Notes under the pieces: model-generated
Databases searched by the model: none
Told to the model about the DNA's origin: nothing
Seen by the model: the letters and a program-made list of their open reading frames with translations, nothing else
Assembly: GCA_033065855.1 (NCBI GenBank)
Contig: JAVXUO010000489.1
Coordinates: 1 to 64,000 of the forward strand
Direction of reading: 5' to 3'
DNA: 64,000 bases
Source of the DNA: Escallonia rubra
Taxonomy: Eukaryota; Streptophyta; Magnoliopsida; Escalloniales; Escalloniaceae
Part shown: positions 22,201-35,312 of the stretch, piece after piece
Layout of the letters: each line of letters begins with the position of its first letter
Numbering within the stretch: the first letter of the stretch is position 1
Translations under genes and position numbers: made by a program

Positions 22201-23660
22201 TGTAGAGATGTTAATGGGCCGGCCCAGCCCAAGCCCAGAGGGCCTCCAACGAAACCGGGCCAGAAGAAGTGGAAGCCGGGCCGGGTCGGGCCTGAAAACT
22301 GGTATACTTGGGCCCAATCCAAGCCCTGGCCCTAGGCCCAATATTTTAGGGCCGGACTTGGGCCGGTCCAGGCCCAAATTTTTTTTATGTTTTTTTTTCT
22401 TCCTATTCTTAACTCTTTGTTATTCACATTTATAAATTAAATGGTTGGAGACTTGGAGCAACATCAAAAGCCTCAATCGCCAAATGAAACTAGTGTAAGA
22501 GGTTCCCCACTGACGTTGTAGTATGGTTCCCGTTACACAAGATGGGCACTAACAGTTAAACATGGGTGACTCTCTCATTAGTTTGTCTACTTCCTCCTTT
22601 TCTATACGCATCCTTATCTTTATTGTAAAACCATGACAACTGCAAAGAGGTTGCAATCGTCGAAATCATTAACTCATATTAAAAATCTCGAAACATTATT
22701 ATCTACAATATTATTATCTGAAATTGCAGAAATTATGATAAATACATACGACATCAGAAAATTATGAAATTTTCACAGAAATATATTGTACTAAGAATCA
22801 TCCTGTAAATTTTCAAAATTTTTGGGCAATCGTACAATACCAACAGCCACGTGGTACAACTGTGCAAGCACAGTGTACCACTCACAGACCCACTACTGTT
22901 TTCAGTAAGAAAAATATCATCAGGTTCTGGGAACATTAGAAGAGGTTTAGGTTGAAGGGTTAAAAGAAGGAAAAGAAGAGAGGCATTTGAGGATATTTGC
23001 AGAAGTTATCTTGCCAAAAGAGCAGTTTGTCTTTGGCCTCTAAGGATTAAACCCCATCTAGAAATTAACTCTAATGCATACTCAGTAACTGCATAAAACG
23101 ATCATTTGTAGATACACACATGCTTATATTTAATAGCATTCATATTTAGAAGATCAATCTTTCACCTCAAAATCATCTCACTAAAAAAAAAAATCCCAGT
23201 TTAGTGATGTGAACCCAAGGCCTATGATGTACATGAATCGTAAACAAAACTACCAAAGAGAGTAATGGTTTGGCATCTTTTACGTGTATCCCATTTTCAT
23301 AATCATTTTACACACACATAAACACTCTCAGTTACAGGTCACTCAATTCCTAGACACATGCATTACACACCCAAAAATTCATTCACTCACGCACACACAG
23401 AATTTGGGCCAATTTAGTGGGGAATATAGCTGTTGGGGGGGACAAAAATTAGGAAAAAGTGGGCCAGCCCAGAATTTGGGCCTGTTCAGGGCTGGGCTTT
23501 TTCGGGCTTTTTTAGGGCCGGGCTTGGGCCGGGCCATTTTTTCTGAAACCTTGGCCTGGTCCAAGGCCCTAAATTTTCGGGCCTATACTGTTCATAACAG
23601 GGCCGGGGCCGGGTCGGGTCGGGCTGGGCCGCGGGCCGCCCGGCCCGTTTGACATCTCTA
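22201..23660. mobile_element. Non-autonomous hAT element with GGGCC-rich ends
   Basis: The left end TGTAGAGATGTTAATGGGCC (22201) mirrors the right end CCCGTTTGACATCTCTA (to 23660). Both subterminal regions (22203-22375 and 23460-23650) are arrays of GGGCC/GGCCC words. GCCATACT lies at 22194-22201 and GCCATACA at 23661-23668, a near-perfect 8-bp duplication as expected for hAT; the exact left boundary is uncertain by one or two bases. No transposase is encoded. The interior holds a fragment of the long LTR family (22741-22915) and non-coding sequence. Confidence 0.75.
22741..22915 (-). repeat. Fragment of the long LTR family inside the hAT
   Basis: Shares GAAATTTTCA, TATTGTACTAAGAA and the phrase AGCCACGTGGTACAACTGTG with 33180-33300 in the outer LTR of the nest, in the same orientation. 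The hAT may have picked it up, or it inserted there and decayed. Confidence 0.7.
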
Positions 23661-24354
23661 GCCATACAAGTTTGGCAAAACAAGGGTAGGAAACTAGCCC
23701 TGTCCTTTCTCCCCTAATGCATGGGGGGTTGGGCGGAGGGGGGTGGGTTTGGGGAATTCAGTGAGAAATTGGTTGAGAGGAGACTAAGTGTTCATCAAAG
23801 GGGGGTGTGGGGCCTAGAGAAGAAAAGGAGGAAAATGTGAACAGGTGCAAGTTTGGCGACGCTGAATACCATGTCACGAATTGTGATTAGAAAGCAACTT
23901 CTAGCCTTGGATTTTCAGAACGGAGGGCTCGGGCTTTTTTTTACCACCTCCCACGTACACAAGCACGTGTATAGACACCCACCAAAAGTAAAAGAATACA
24001 AGTCCTCTTTCCAGGACGTGTTAAGCGCCCTTTTGGTCTCTCTCTCTTCCCCCCTCTCCCTCTTTTAGTAATTGATTAATAAATAGTAATCATATTCACG
24101 CAAAAGTTTTAACTATCGTAAGAGAGTCACGTTTAGTTTGGAATAATTTACTTTATGTTTTTTAAATTGTACATTTTTTTGACAAAAGTCATACAGTTGG
24201 TTCTTTGGCAGAAGAATTGGACTTAGAACAAAAAGGCATACAATGATAACTACACAAATTCTTAAAAGATAAGAGGAACCTTATGAGCAACCGTCTTTAT
24301 GAACTGTAGGATACATGGAATAAAAGGAGCTTATTCTCTTGAATACTTGTATTC
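23661..24354. other. Non-coding stretch
   Basis: Nothing recognised as a gene. G-rich runs (GGGGGGTTGGGCGGAGGGGG) at 23725-23755 could form quadruplex DNA. Confidence 0.4.
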
Positions 24355-24523
24355 TTTTTTTTTTTTGGTAATAAGAGAATTGCATTGATAGAGAAAAGGT
24401 ACCACAGTTCGAGAAAGCAAAAGGAGATCGGCCTTAAGGCCGTACAACAATAGCTAACAACATAAATGACATACAAAAGCGGTATACACCATAAGTATCT
24501 ATGCCATCCATCACGACCAGTGC

Positions 24524-24760
24524 TCATTGTCGTAAAGAGCTAATAACCCAGTCCTGGTAGACAGTCGCTCGGGCCCGGCAAGAAAAAATGGCAAGAGCTT
24601 TGGCTTCCGTCATTTGTTGAGGGGTCGCCCTGGCAATACTATAGTGATGGAAATCCTTAACGATATGGCAAAAGTCATAGATAATAGGTGCCACCGTATC
24701 AAAGATATGCTCAGAGTCCGACATCTGGTGGCGATTCGTCATTTGCTGTAGCCCAAATTC
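24524..24760 (-). pseudogene. LINE ORF2 C-terminal remnant (RNase H-like)
   Basis: The frame reading SDSEHIFDTVAPII, IVKDFHHYSIARA and TEAKALAIFS resembles the end of the RVT_3 RNase H-like domain of plant LINE ORF2 (the R...N..A..LA pattern), in degraded form. It overlaps the end of ORF1 in another frame, the result of an internal deletion that removed most of ORF2. Confidence 0.6.
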
Positions 24761-27236
24761 TGGGTTTTTTTCCTTGGTGACTAGGAGAGGAGCCATCAGC
24801 CGCAGTGTCAGCAAACGGGAGGTGGCGTTTGCCACTGCCAGAGTAATTTTGAAGGCCTATATTGTGAACGGGAATTGGCTGGATCTGTAACAAGGAGGCG
24901 TTGTCCTGTATGAATCCCTGGATAGGAAGCATCCCCACAACATCCTCAGTATCAGTTTCATAGTGAGACGCATAGAACCTTGTTCCCTTTGCTCGAGCAG
25001 TTGTAGGATTAGGATGAGCAGGTTCATTGGCGTAAAGTATCAATGCAGCAGAGTTCTTTGCATTCATTTGGAGGGAAGCAGATAAAGCTTGCTGATCCTG
25101 TTGGTTGGTATCATCGTCTTCATCTTCAAAAGCAGGGGCGCTAAAGCGACATCCCAGAGCAGTCGTTGGGTTTGTCACACTGAAGTCCAAAACTGAGGGG
25201 TACAAGGGTGGAGGCATACCTGTGGAGGATGCACCAGGTAAATGGAGGGCTTGAACAGAGCTTGGGTAAATCGATAAGGTAAGATCATGTCGTAGTTGTG
25301 AAAGATCTGGATAGGGAAGAGCTGGATGGTGAGGGGAAATGGTTCCAGGGAGTTCGAGTGTGCTTAAGCTGGTTGTAAGTGATATGTTATTAGGGGTAAG
25401 GGAAGATGAGTACGTGTAATTTATTGTGGTTTGGTAAGATAGTGGTTTATTTTGTAAGAAATGAGGCGTTTGGTCCTGAGCAAAAGCATTGGTTTCGAAG
25501 GTGTTGTTCCACTGGTTAGGGGGATGTAAATTTAAGTCTAGGAGATTAGGTTGTTGAGGGCCGTAAATTCCAGGTAGCAAAAGTTGTGGTAGTGGTTGCT
25601 CAAGAAAACTATCAGGGCCAGGAGTGTTAATTGGATTATCTGAGAAGAATTTGTTAATGGGCTGTATTAAGGTTTTGAGTCCATAGTCTGAGAGGCTTAG
25701 AATAAACTTGGCCCACGTGGCATATGGTTTGCTAGAGGAAGGGGCCTGGCCCAGATGAAGATATGGGTCTGTATAAGGATGGGCCAAAGGGGAAGATATT
25801 TGGGCATTCTGGATAACCGAGGGGCAGGTTGCGGGTGTCTCAGAGCTACTGGCAGTGGTCATCATTTGATCGTGAGAACTAAGAGGATTTGGTGCAGAGA
25901 GGCAAAGGATTTGGTGTGGGGTTGGTATGTGATCTTGCAGGATCTCTCGAAGCATGGGTGACGTGCTTACATCAAGAGGCAGCGAAAGATTACGGAGATC
26001 AGAGGGAATGATTGCCGAAAATCTAGGTAGAGATGGTGCGGAGATTTGGTCAAAGATTTGGTCGATATGGTTGGATACAGTGGGCACTGTAGCTGAGGCA
26101 ATCACCGGCAGACCCCGGGATTCCACAAATTTTGGTAGAGATCCGCCTAAGCTTCCGTCAGATGATGAGAAGTCAGGTTCGTAATCTTCTTCACAGGTTA
26201 TTTCATCGGGTGCATCAGTGTCTGTTAGTGATTGTTCCGAAATGTTTTCGATATCAATATCTTCATCAAGATCCATCAAATCTTCCATTGGGAGATGTTC
26301 TAGCTATGCCAAAATATCATCAATCGACGGTAGGTGTGCAAACTGGTCAACCTCGTCATCGGGGTTGCTCTCCAGATCAGCGATTGGGTCCTGGATGTTC
26401 ATGGGTTCTTACAGTATGCCAGGGTGAGGGTTAGGGTTAAGAAATTCATCGAAATTTTCTAGAATATGTTTAGGAATAATGTGGTCTTGATGGTGGTGTT
26501 GATCTGCAATATCGGCTTCATTGGCATCTTCCTGATCTGTCGAACTTGAGACAAAGGACGAGGCAGCTGAAATGAAGGAGTCTTCATCACTGGCAGAAGG
26601 AGATGGGTTTGGGGAGAAAGCTTCAAAGGCATGGTTGATATGGAGTCCCTCACTGTCCCGGTTAATGGTTGTACGGGAGGTCCTATTCCAGTCAGAATTG
26701 GGTAATGCTCGCATAGGTTTATCAAACATGGCATAGTTTTGGAGGTAGACGGTTTCAAACAGGTCTGGCCCAGGCATGTGTGCCGTTCTGCGAGCAAGCT
26801 GTGCTACAACGGTGGGTAGAGAGTTTGGGCATTGTGTATTGGTGTGCCCAATGCATCCACAGCGGAAACAAGCAATAAAGACCCGCTCATAAGTACAGCG
26901 TAATAACTGCACTCCAAGATTGTCTAGGAGGGAGATGAACACCCCCGGCAGTAGCGGTGTATCAGGGATGACCCTAACCTTTATACGAAAGTAGTCCTTA
27001 TTTTTTTGTCGCTCCTCGGACCAATCAATTTCTAATAGGATACCAGCAACCAAGCCAATCATCTCCGCCAAATAGTAATGATAGCAATCGCTCGGAACTT
27101 GACTCATACGCATCCAAAGATCCACTGTGTGGAACTTGACAGTGGAATATATCACATGGGGGTGCCATGCTTTTAGAAGGAGTAAAGCCCCATAAATGTT
27201 CCATGGTCCATTTTCTAAGATCAGGTAAGCGTCCAA
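24711..27236 (-). pseudogene. LINE ORF1: DUF4283 domain and CCHC zinc knuckle, two in-frame stops
   Basis: The N-terminal part (27236-26410) matches DUF4283 (ILENGPWNIYGALLLLKAW; VKVRVIPDTPLLPGVF-like) and ends with a zinc knuckle CFRCGCIGHTNTQC (CX2CX4HX4C). The frame continues through two stops, a TAA at ~26409 and a TAG at ~26305, into a long Ser/Pro/Asn-rich acidic region (26288-24711). Because both halves share one frame, the stops look like simple substitutions in one ORF of about 840 codons. ORF1 proteins bind the LINE RNA. The start shown is the beginning of readable homology; the true N-terminus is lost or shifted. Confidence 0.8.
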
Positions 27237-27276
27237 GGAATCGTAGAACCTTTAGACGATAACTGTGAATAACCAT

Positions 27277-28980
27277 ATAAGCTTAAAGCACTTGTCCATA
27301 CACCATGGCTGATCAATTCGTAGTTAGGACGACTATTTACATGCAAGTGTTCACCTGGCCGTACTGGAAAGTTTTTTCCTTTTGACATTGATACTTTCTC
27401 TGCTTTCTAATTGTCCCTGTTTGGTTTCGTGTAATATTTGCAAGCAGTAGTGTCGAAACTTTTCTATTTTATGAATCAGACACAAATAAAAAACTGATGT
27501 CTGTTGGTAATGTCTGATGCAATGCATGTGAATCGGAATAACTTTTAGGCGTCCCTTCGCATCATGCATGGTGTTAACTTTCTGTTCTAGCTATTTTGAG
27601 AGAATGAATTGAATTTCTCTACTAAGTGGTGTAAGATCAACTGAGATGAGACCGCAAAGAAAAGAATCAGTTGAGTGTAGCCAAAGCATAAACTCATACA
27701 ACTATTAAGAGCGTTGCTCACCGGCGCAAACAAGCTGAGCTTGCCAAACCATGTAATGACCATCTCTTAAGCCAAACTGAGTTGCAACGTGAGAATTAAT
27801 TGAGGTACACTTATGAGTTCTGAGAAAATACCTTAGAGAATGTATGGTCATGCCTAAGGGCATATCGATTGAAGTAGGGGGTTATCTGCACACTTGAAAG
27901 ATCACCCAAAATGTGGAGGAAGTTTCAAATTTTGGGATTTATAGGCAGTAACAACATAGTGCTTTTATTAGAAGGTATAAAGGACAAAACACTGATTCAT
28001 TTGACAGGTATTAAGCTAACTTGTCACCTATCTAAGCATTTGAAGAGAAGTGTAAGCTAAAAGGTTGACAGTCACTCTTAGGCCCAATATCTTGAGAAAG
28101 ATTAGAATTTTCTATAGACCTGTAAGATAACCAATTGGACCTGTCTTGTCCAACTTTAACCTCAATGGAAGGATTTTGGCAGATTACAGTAGTGTTCTTC
28201 TTTTTACCGCAGACGCATAAGTTCAGCTTGTTATTATCTGAATAACAGCCAAGATCCTGAGATAAAGACCGCATTAGGCTGACATTTTGGCTATTTAGGA
28301 ACAAGACTATATATATTGCGGATTCATCACCTTACCACGCGACAAAAAATATCTCTGTAAAATAAACCTTTCGCTAGCTTTCATAATTGATTCCTTTTAT
28401 TTTGCCTTCTATTAGATTTAGCGCCATCTAGGATCAAAAGGCAAGGTACTACAGTGCATAGTTTTTCAAAATAGGAAGGTGGTCAATTCATGTATCCTAT
28501 ACATCTCAAGCTCAATTTTTTTATATGTTCATTAGGTTATGCCCACCTTGAAATACATGTACTCATAGATTCCCCTGTCCCGATTGCTGTGAAGCCATCA
28601 CCCACGGAGAGGCTCTTTGGTTAGTTGGAATCCTCCAATGGTGGGCAAATTGACTCTCAATACGAATGTATCTAACATAAGTAAGTCAATCTCGGGGGGG
28701 GGGGGGGGGTAGTTAGAAATGCTTTAGTGTATACTCTTCAGAAACTCAAATCATCCGAGATCAAACATTTGTTAGCGGAAGTAGAGCTCTAAAGCCGATT
28801 AGGTTGATCGAATTTTTGCCTCTAAAGTGAAATGTTGTTATCGACCGGTTGCAGCTGTTGATGATTATGGTGGTTTATGATTTTGCTGTGTCGTCCAAAT
28901 GCCCTATCATTTGGATATGATATTTTCTTGTGAAAACAATGCTCCCAATTCTTGTATCTACGTGTAATTAAAGTTGCCAT
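27277..28980. other. Non-coding stretch
   Basis: No convincing gene. A run of 16 G lies at 28694-28709. Short open frames at 27351-27569 and 28032-28304 show no recognisable motif. Confidence 0.4.
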
Positions 28981-29005
28981 TTAGTTTCTTGTAGCAGCTC
29001 AAAGA

Positions 29006-29440
29006 TGGTGGTAGGTGAGGCATCTTCTACAAGGAAAAGTCCTGTCAATGGTTTCATGAGATTCGTGTAAGCTCTTTATAAAGTTTATAAGGTGGTGTCC
29101 ATGTAACACATGCAATTATGTTGAGTGTCTGACCTTGGTTTTGGATGTAGTATCTTCAGGGGCTGAAACAAAGCATGGACTGCAACAGTCCCATTCCAAT
29201 CGATACATGACTATGCGTGAGGTGATTGAAACTGTTTGAACACTTTTAACTCACTTTTTTGGTAACTGCTCTATTCACCAACTAAAATGAATCTTTTCAT
29301 TTAGGTTTCACAGCTTGCGTCCCGAATGTGGAAAGACCTAAGTGAGAAAGGAAAATTATTTTATGTCCTCCAAGACATGGAAGAGCACAATGCTACTTTC
29401 AAGAAAGGCAAAGAGAAAAGGAAAACATATAAGACAAATA
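29006..29440 (+). pseudogene. Possible HMG-box-like gene fragment
   Basis: An ATG at ~29006 opens MVVGEASSTRKSPVNGFMRF before a GTAAGC donor-like site; a segment at 29310-29440, after a TTTTCATTTAG acceptor-like site, reads VSQLASRMWKDLSEKGKLFY followed by a Lys/Glu-rich stretch. Both resemble, in order, the start and the helix-2/3 part of an HMG box (P..FMRF ... W..LSE..K..Y). A middle exon around 29155-29225 does not join in frame. I treat it as a degraded fragment; a chance resemblance is possible. Confidence 0.3.
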
Positions 29441-29644
29441 TTCTTTTTAACCTTTTTATTGTTATGTATCAATAGTTTTGTGGTAAAGACACCGAACTAG
29501 TAATCCCAAGGGTGGCTTATAATTTATAAGGCATGTATGGTTTGATGATTGTATACTTTTCACCACAAAATAACTATGAGGAAACTGAAAATTGGATGCA
29601 ACCGCTTAAGTGAATGATATGTACGCCAATAAAATGAAGGAACG

Positions 29645-30475
29645 AGAAGACCACAACGTGTACCATTGAAACTCTTCAGGCCCATATGAAGCTAGAAATA
29701 AAAGTCATATCTTTGTATAATCTCAGAGAATTAAATTGAGTGTTCCAAAAAATATCAATTTGTTCAATTAGTATGCATGAGAGTTTTGTTTTGAATATCT
29801 TAAAATTTGTTTTCCGCTGCAAATTTCTGACGCGTGGATGTAAATTACCTATAAAATCATTAGCACAATGGCAGCAAAAAATTATTACGCCAATAATATT
29901 TTTCAAAATATTAACACAAGCAAACAAAAATAATCACATCTAGTCATTTGCGTTTTTCCAGACCACAACGTGTGCCATTGAAACACTTCAGGCCCATGAA
30001 ACAAAAGCCATATCTTTGTATAATGTCAGAGAGAATCAAATTGAGTGTTCAAAGAATCAAATTTCTTGAAGTTTGTCTTCCGTTTCAAATTTGTGACGTG
30101 TGGATGTAGTTAACCTATATAAGCATAAGCACAATGCCACCAATCTATAGGAGGAGGCTAAAGTCAATTGTTTTTTTTCTTTTTTTATCATTGGACCTTA
30201 GGATTAGTGAGACTTTTATTACCTAATCCAAAATTATCACTTTAGATGACGACCATAATTTATAAGGAAATATTAACACAAATTGACAATAATGGTCACA
30301 TCTCGTCAGTAGCTTAAAAACAAAAGTCTTGTCATCTCCATAATCTTGGCATTGGAGAATCATATTGAGTATTACAAGACAATATTTATGTTGTTCCACA
30401 AGTATTCACGAAAGTTTGGTTTGAAAGTTTTGAAGTTTGTCGTCCTTTGCATATTGGCAATGTGCGTTGTAAACA
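29645..30475. repeat. Three diverged ~300-bp tandem copies
   Basis: The block beginning ACCACAACGTGTACCATTGA (~29651) recurs at ~29962 and, more diverged, at ~30240-30475. Shared landmarks are TATCTTTGTATAAT, AATTGAGTGTTC, TTGAAGTTTGTC and GTGTGGATGTA. Confidence 0.7.
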
Positions 30476-31493
30476 CCTAATTATGGGGAACCACAATCCG
30501 ACGCTGTGTATATTGAATATCTATATATACCATGAGTGATTGACAAGTGATTATGCAAGATACAAAGGTGAAATGGTGTGAATCCTACTGGATAGGAATA
30601 AGGATTACCAATACGTGAGGCACACCAATCCAAAGGAATACTACGCCGGTCTTCGGAGGAAGTGGACGCACTATTTTGCCGAAGCCAAAACATTATTCGA
30701 GGATCTGCGTAGCCTTGATGCACCAATACCTCACCATCGTTCTTTGTCAATGCCACGCACTAATAAGCTAGAAAACACACTAGCTGTTAAAATAATTTGA
30801 GCAGAGAAAATTGAATGCTTGCACGACGGTGTCGCTTTTACATGATGCAACTTGCACGCAACTTTGTGAATACTAATGGAAGGATTCCTACACCAGAAGA
30901 ACATATTTTAACGTACTAAACTTTGATCACTAATTATCTGATGGGTACATGTCGAATGAAGAACGATGCATGTTAAACAAGATATTTCTATTTTATGAAT
31001 AAGGTGATAATACGATGTGATGATTGTTGGATCTTAGTAAGAAGTTGGTTGTTAAAACTAGGATTGTTATCCTTCTTCATCTCCTTGGTAATCAGGACTT
31101 TTTCTATTTTTACTAATTTCATCCTCACTATCCCTGGAATAATGCTATTTTTTTTTTTAACATATACTTGTTAGAGTTCCAAAATTCGCATGCATTTTGT
31201 GCTTTGATAACAAATTGTTTGAATTCAAAATAAAATATGCGCTCGCATTTTACGTGTTGCTTCAGATTAAACAACGAGAAAGTTATCCTCTGAGACATGG
31301 TACGGCCATTTCAAAACATTGTTAATCAACCTTCCACGAGCCTATTAGTCTTTACTGACAAAAGCAATGTTCATACGAGATTAACAACCATAAGTGCCCA
31401 TACAAAGAAGCTTCTCCACTTAAGCGAGGACATTATAGAAATAAGATAGTTCAACTGGCCCTAATTTTGCATGATGATGGATGACATTGGACT
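30476..31493. other. Non-coding stretch
   Basis: No recognised gene or repeat. Open frames at 30481-30756 and 30615-30800 overlap on opposite strands and have no known motif. Confidence 0.4.
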
Positions 31494-33982
31494 TCATTCA
31501 TCGTCTTCATCAGACATGTAATACCCCGAAATTCTCGGAACGTTAGCCACTCAATCGATCAATGCTTACTTATTCAATCATCTCGATTCCACTAAGAATA
31601 CCCTAATACATATATTAGAGTTTCTACAATAACTCAAATGCTCAAGTCATTGTTCCTAAATGCAAAGACTACATTAATGAACTCAACTAAGTAAGTTACA
31701 CACTGATTCCATCGCAGGGGCTTAAGTAAATAAAACAATAAAAAATTAAATCTAAACCAGCTCCATAATCAAGCTCTAGCTAATTAATCCAAGAATCTAC
31801 TCATGGTTATTACCTGCAGAAGGGAACATAAAAAGGGCTGAGCTTTTTAGAGCTCAGTAAGGTTGCTCCAAATTCAATAGAGGAATACAAACGATTTAGA
31901 GGATTCCTTTTAATGGAATTATGGGATAAGATTCAATTCAATTACTCAATTCAAAAATCAATAGAAACAATTTTGATTACACTGTAAACGATGCATATAG
32001 TATATTGAACATGAGTACATGCAAAGTGACACAGGCAGTGTAGGGAAACACTTAGCAAAGCCACAAATGCAGTGCAGGATAATCACTTAGCAAAGCCACG
32101 AAGGCGATGCTAACTAACGCTGTGGTTACATATGCATATGAACACTAGCTAGACCCTTAAATACTAGCATCACCCGACAATAACATACCATCCTTATATC
32201 ACCCCCGATACAGACAATCCTTATAACTCCTCAATACACTAACTCATGTCAATATGCAGAATGCAATAATCGGTAATATAATGAATAAATCGATGCACAA
32301 TGATTAATGAATTCTGAGCATCGACTAGGATCTCCAATAGACGTGTAAGGCTCAAAACAGGTTGTTAAAGGCAAACGATGCAATTCATAACAATTATAAT
32401 AGAGTTCAAAGAAAATTCGATGACAATTCAAAAAAATACTCACGAGAACAAATGGACGAAATTGGGTTTCGGGTAGAAATCCCTTACCTCTGTCCAAGCT
32501 ATGCATTGCTATTAAACTAGTTCAAAATCCTCGAGTTAACCTAAATTGACAATTTAATTAACATAATACAATCTAGTCTCATATACTATGAACTCAATTT
32601 CTTAGACATCACTCGCTCCGACACTCTCAATCTAAACCCAAAACGAAACGGATCCCTCGGACGGCCAACTTAATTAACCGATAACTCCTCACGTCCCGTA
32701 AAGCATTAAGACATCCCAAAATTCATAATAAATGCTTATAAAATACTTTTATAGCTTAAAACAACATAATAAGTAAGAATATTAATTTTCTAAAATTTTT
32801 AATATTTTTGAATAAAAATAATTTTCTTAAATACCAGAAAAAGCCCAAAAATAACAATTAATTCTTCTAACTCAAATCAAAGTCCCATAATTTTCATGAT
32901 ATCTTTATAATATATAATAAAAATACAGAAATCAAAATTGGAATTTAAAAAGCACCGAAACCATTTTAAAATCATTCGTTTTGTTAAATCAAATGTGATA
33001 CAGGTTAAGGTACCTAATCAACTCCGAAATTTATGGAACTTAAACTGAGTTGTATTTTTACTATAAAAGCATTTCTATAATGTTTTTGGAATTTAATATT
33101 AGTTGTAAATGGTCAAAACAAATTTTAGAATAGCTGCACTTGCGAATATATAAAAAATACGAAGCAATATCTGAAAAATATGAAATTTTCATAGAAATTC
33201 TAATATTGTACTAAGAACCATCTTGTAAAGTTTCAGAATTTTTTAACGATCGTACAATACCCAACAGCCACGTGGTACAACTGTGCAAGCACACTGTACC
33301 ACTCCACTGCACAGGCCCATCTATGTGTACCCCATGTTCTTCTTCCTTCCACCTTCTGCCCTTGTCTTCTCCCAGAACACATAACCCACCTGTACCAACA
33401 CACACTGCACACTCTCTTACACTTATTTTACACTCTCTTACACTTATTTCACTATTATAAACACATCACACACACTTAATCTACACATTCATCCATACAC
33501 TCACAACACACAACCATACTCAAAACACACCACTCCTCATGTAACACCCCACCCCAAATCTTGTTATTACCTAGCCACTTAATTTATTTTAAAGCGTGAC
33601 TTTCATACACAAAATTTAGCGTAGATTTTCGTTAGCGAATTTTTTTTCGGTAACCTTTAGCGGCAAAGTTTCGCTAAACCATAAGTTATAAATTAAAGAT
33701 GGCAAATATAAGTGATATTGATTGAGGTATTAGTGGCAATTAGCGTAAACGATATTTTTGGAAACTTTAAGCGACGATATTTCTACTTCGCGTCGATATT
33801 TTTTAGCGACCTTTAGTGACGAATAAGGAAGTGGGATAGCGTATCAAACCCATTAAAATTTCTCTAGCACATAAACTATAGCAAATAATTTATTTTGGAC
33901 CTGTTTATAATAATAGATAAGTAGCGGGTAAAATTTAAAATGACTAACGAAAATCTAAGGGATCTTTTTGTGATTTTTCCTA

Positions 33983-34167
33983 GGGTCAAATACACGTAGG
34001 TACCCTGGAACTACCACAAAGTCTCAAGTAAGGGTCCCAAAGTTTAATTTTTACACATAAGGGCCTGTAACTCCAAATTTGCAATAAGTAAGGGCATCCG
34101 TCCATTTTCTTAACGATCCAAGCTTTTCCGTCAGGGGCATTTCTGGGTTTCCATATTTGGGTGTTTC
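33983..34167 (+). repeat. Left TIR of the MULE
   Basis: 185 bp, 184 identical to the reverse complement of 45388-45572; the difference is CTTTTCCGTC here against CTTTTTCGTC at the right end. Confidence 0.97.
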
Positions 34168-34251
34168 CCGCCTTTCACTGTTGACAATCTTCTTTCCCTC
34201 TCTTTCCATCTATTTTTCCCACCTTTCCCCATCTATACATACACGTGTGTA

Positions 34252-34259
34252 TATATATA
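34252..34259 (+). promoter_or_regulatory. TATA-like site of the GRF gene
   Basis: TATATATA lies 28 bp before the ATG at 34288 and about 85 bp inside the left TIR, next to a small palindrome ACACGTGTGT (34241-34250). Position fits a promoter at the TIR edge. Confidence 0.45.
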
Positions 34260-34667
34260 CATACTGAGCTTTCTACAGAGGAGGGAGATGGAAAGTAATG
34301 AGATGTATTGCTACTGCGGTAGGAGGCCCAGATCTGTGACCTCCTGGACAGCCAAAAACCAGGGAAGAAGATTTTGGGTGTGCTTGAAACCGAAGGTAAG
34401 ATCCCAAAATTTGAATGATTTTGACTTATTTTAAACTGGATGATGGGTAAGACCAGATCTGAATGCATGTTTCAGGGTAAAGATTGTGGCTTTTTTGGAT
34501 GGCGTGACCCAGAGATGTGTGCAAGATCGAAGGAGGTTATACCTGGACTGCTGTGCAAGCTTAATTCGTTGGAGAAGAAGCAAAAAACAGAAAGAAGGGC
34601 CTGCATAGTTGTGATATTGGTTTCTTGGTTTGTATATTGGTTCATGTATGCAAACTCAGGGAGTACA

Positions 34668-35060
34668 CACTACAAGAAAACAGGCTTTTAGCGACGGGGA
34701 AATCCGTCGCTAAAAGCCAAAAATCCGTCGCTAAAAGAATTAGCGACGGATTCACCGTCGCTAAAAATCCCTCGTATAAAAGCCCGTCACTAATAGTTTA
34801 GCGACGGAATTTTTAAATCCGTCGCTAAATATGTGATTTTTACCGACGGATTTATTTTTCATTAGCGACGGAATATCCGTCGCTAATTAGATTTTTAAAA
34901 ATTTTAATTTATTTTCTTTTTGTCAATTAGCGACGGATTAAATATTTAGCGACGGAATATTCCGTCGCTAAATAGCTTATTTAGCGACGGAATATTCCGT
35001 CGCTACATATTTAATTGAAAGGTATATTTTAGCGACGGAATAAATCCGTCGCCAAAAGTC
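34668..35060. repeat. Left terminal and subterminal repeats of CACTA-2
   Basis: Same TTTAGCGACGGA arrays as CACTA-1 with two additional palindromic copies of TTTAGCGACGGAATATTCCG (34948-35005). Confidence 0.92.
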
Positions 35061-35312
35061 AATATTTTTTTAAATTTTTTTTTTATTTTTCAATTACCTA
35101 AACCTGTACAGAAATACAATTCTCAACAACAACGCACAATAAGGGAAATACAGAAAAAAATATATAATCAATTATAAAAAATATTTATTATAAAAGAAAC
35201 TAATACATGTACAAGCCGGGAACCGGAGATAGCCGGTTAGGAGAGGGGAGAAGAGTACAACCCGGGCTCGGGGGGGGGGGGGAAGCTAGGAACGGGCACG
35301 GGAAGGGGCTCA

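Larger units (their letters stand above)
24355..27276 (-). mobile_element. L1-type LINE, internally deleted
   Basis: On the minus strand an ORF1 of the DUF4283/zinc-knuckle type is followed almost directly by the last part of ORF2 (RNase H-like end), then an AATTCTCTTATTACC phrase and a 12-base A tail (24366-24355), the usual end of plant L1 elements. The endonuclease and reverse transcriptase are missing, so it cannot move by itself. The 5' end is near 27276 but not defined; I found no target duplication. Confidence 0.82.

Noticed and set aside
24524..24835. A separate small gene of 103 codons
   Set aside because: Its second half is the RNase H-like end of LINE ORF2 and its first half overlaps ORF1 in another frame.
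25755..26434. Plus-strand open frames in the LINE
   Set aside because: Shadows of ORF1 on the opposite strand.
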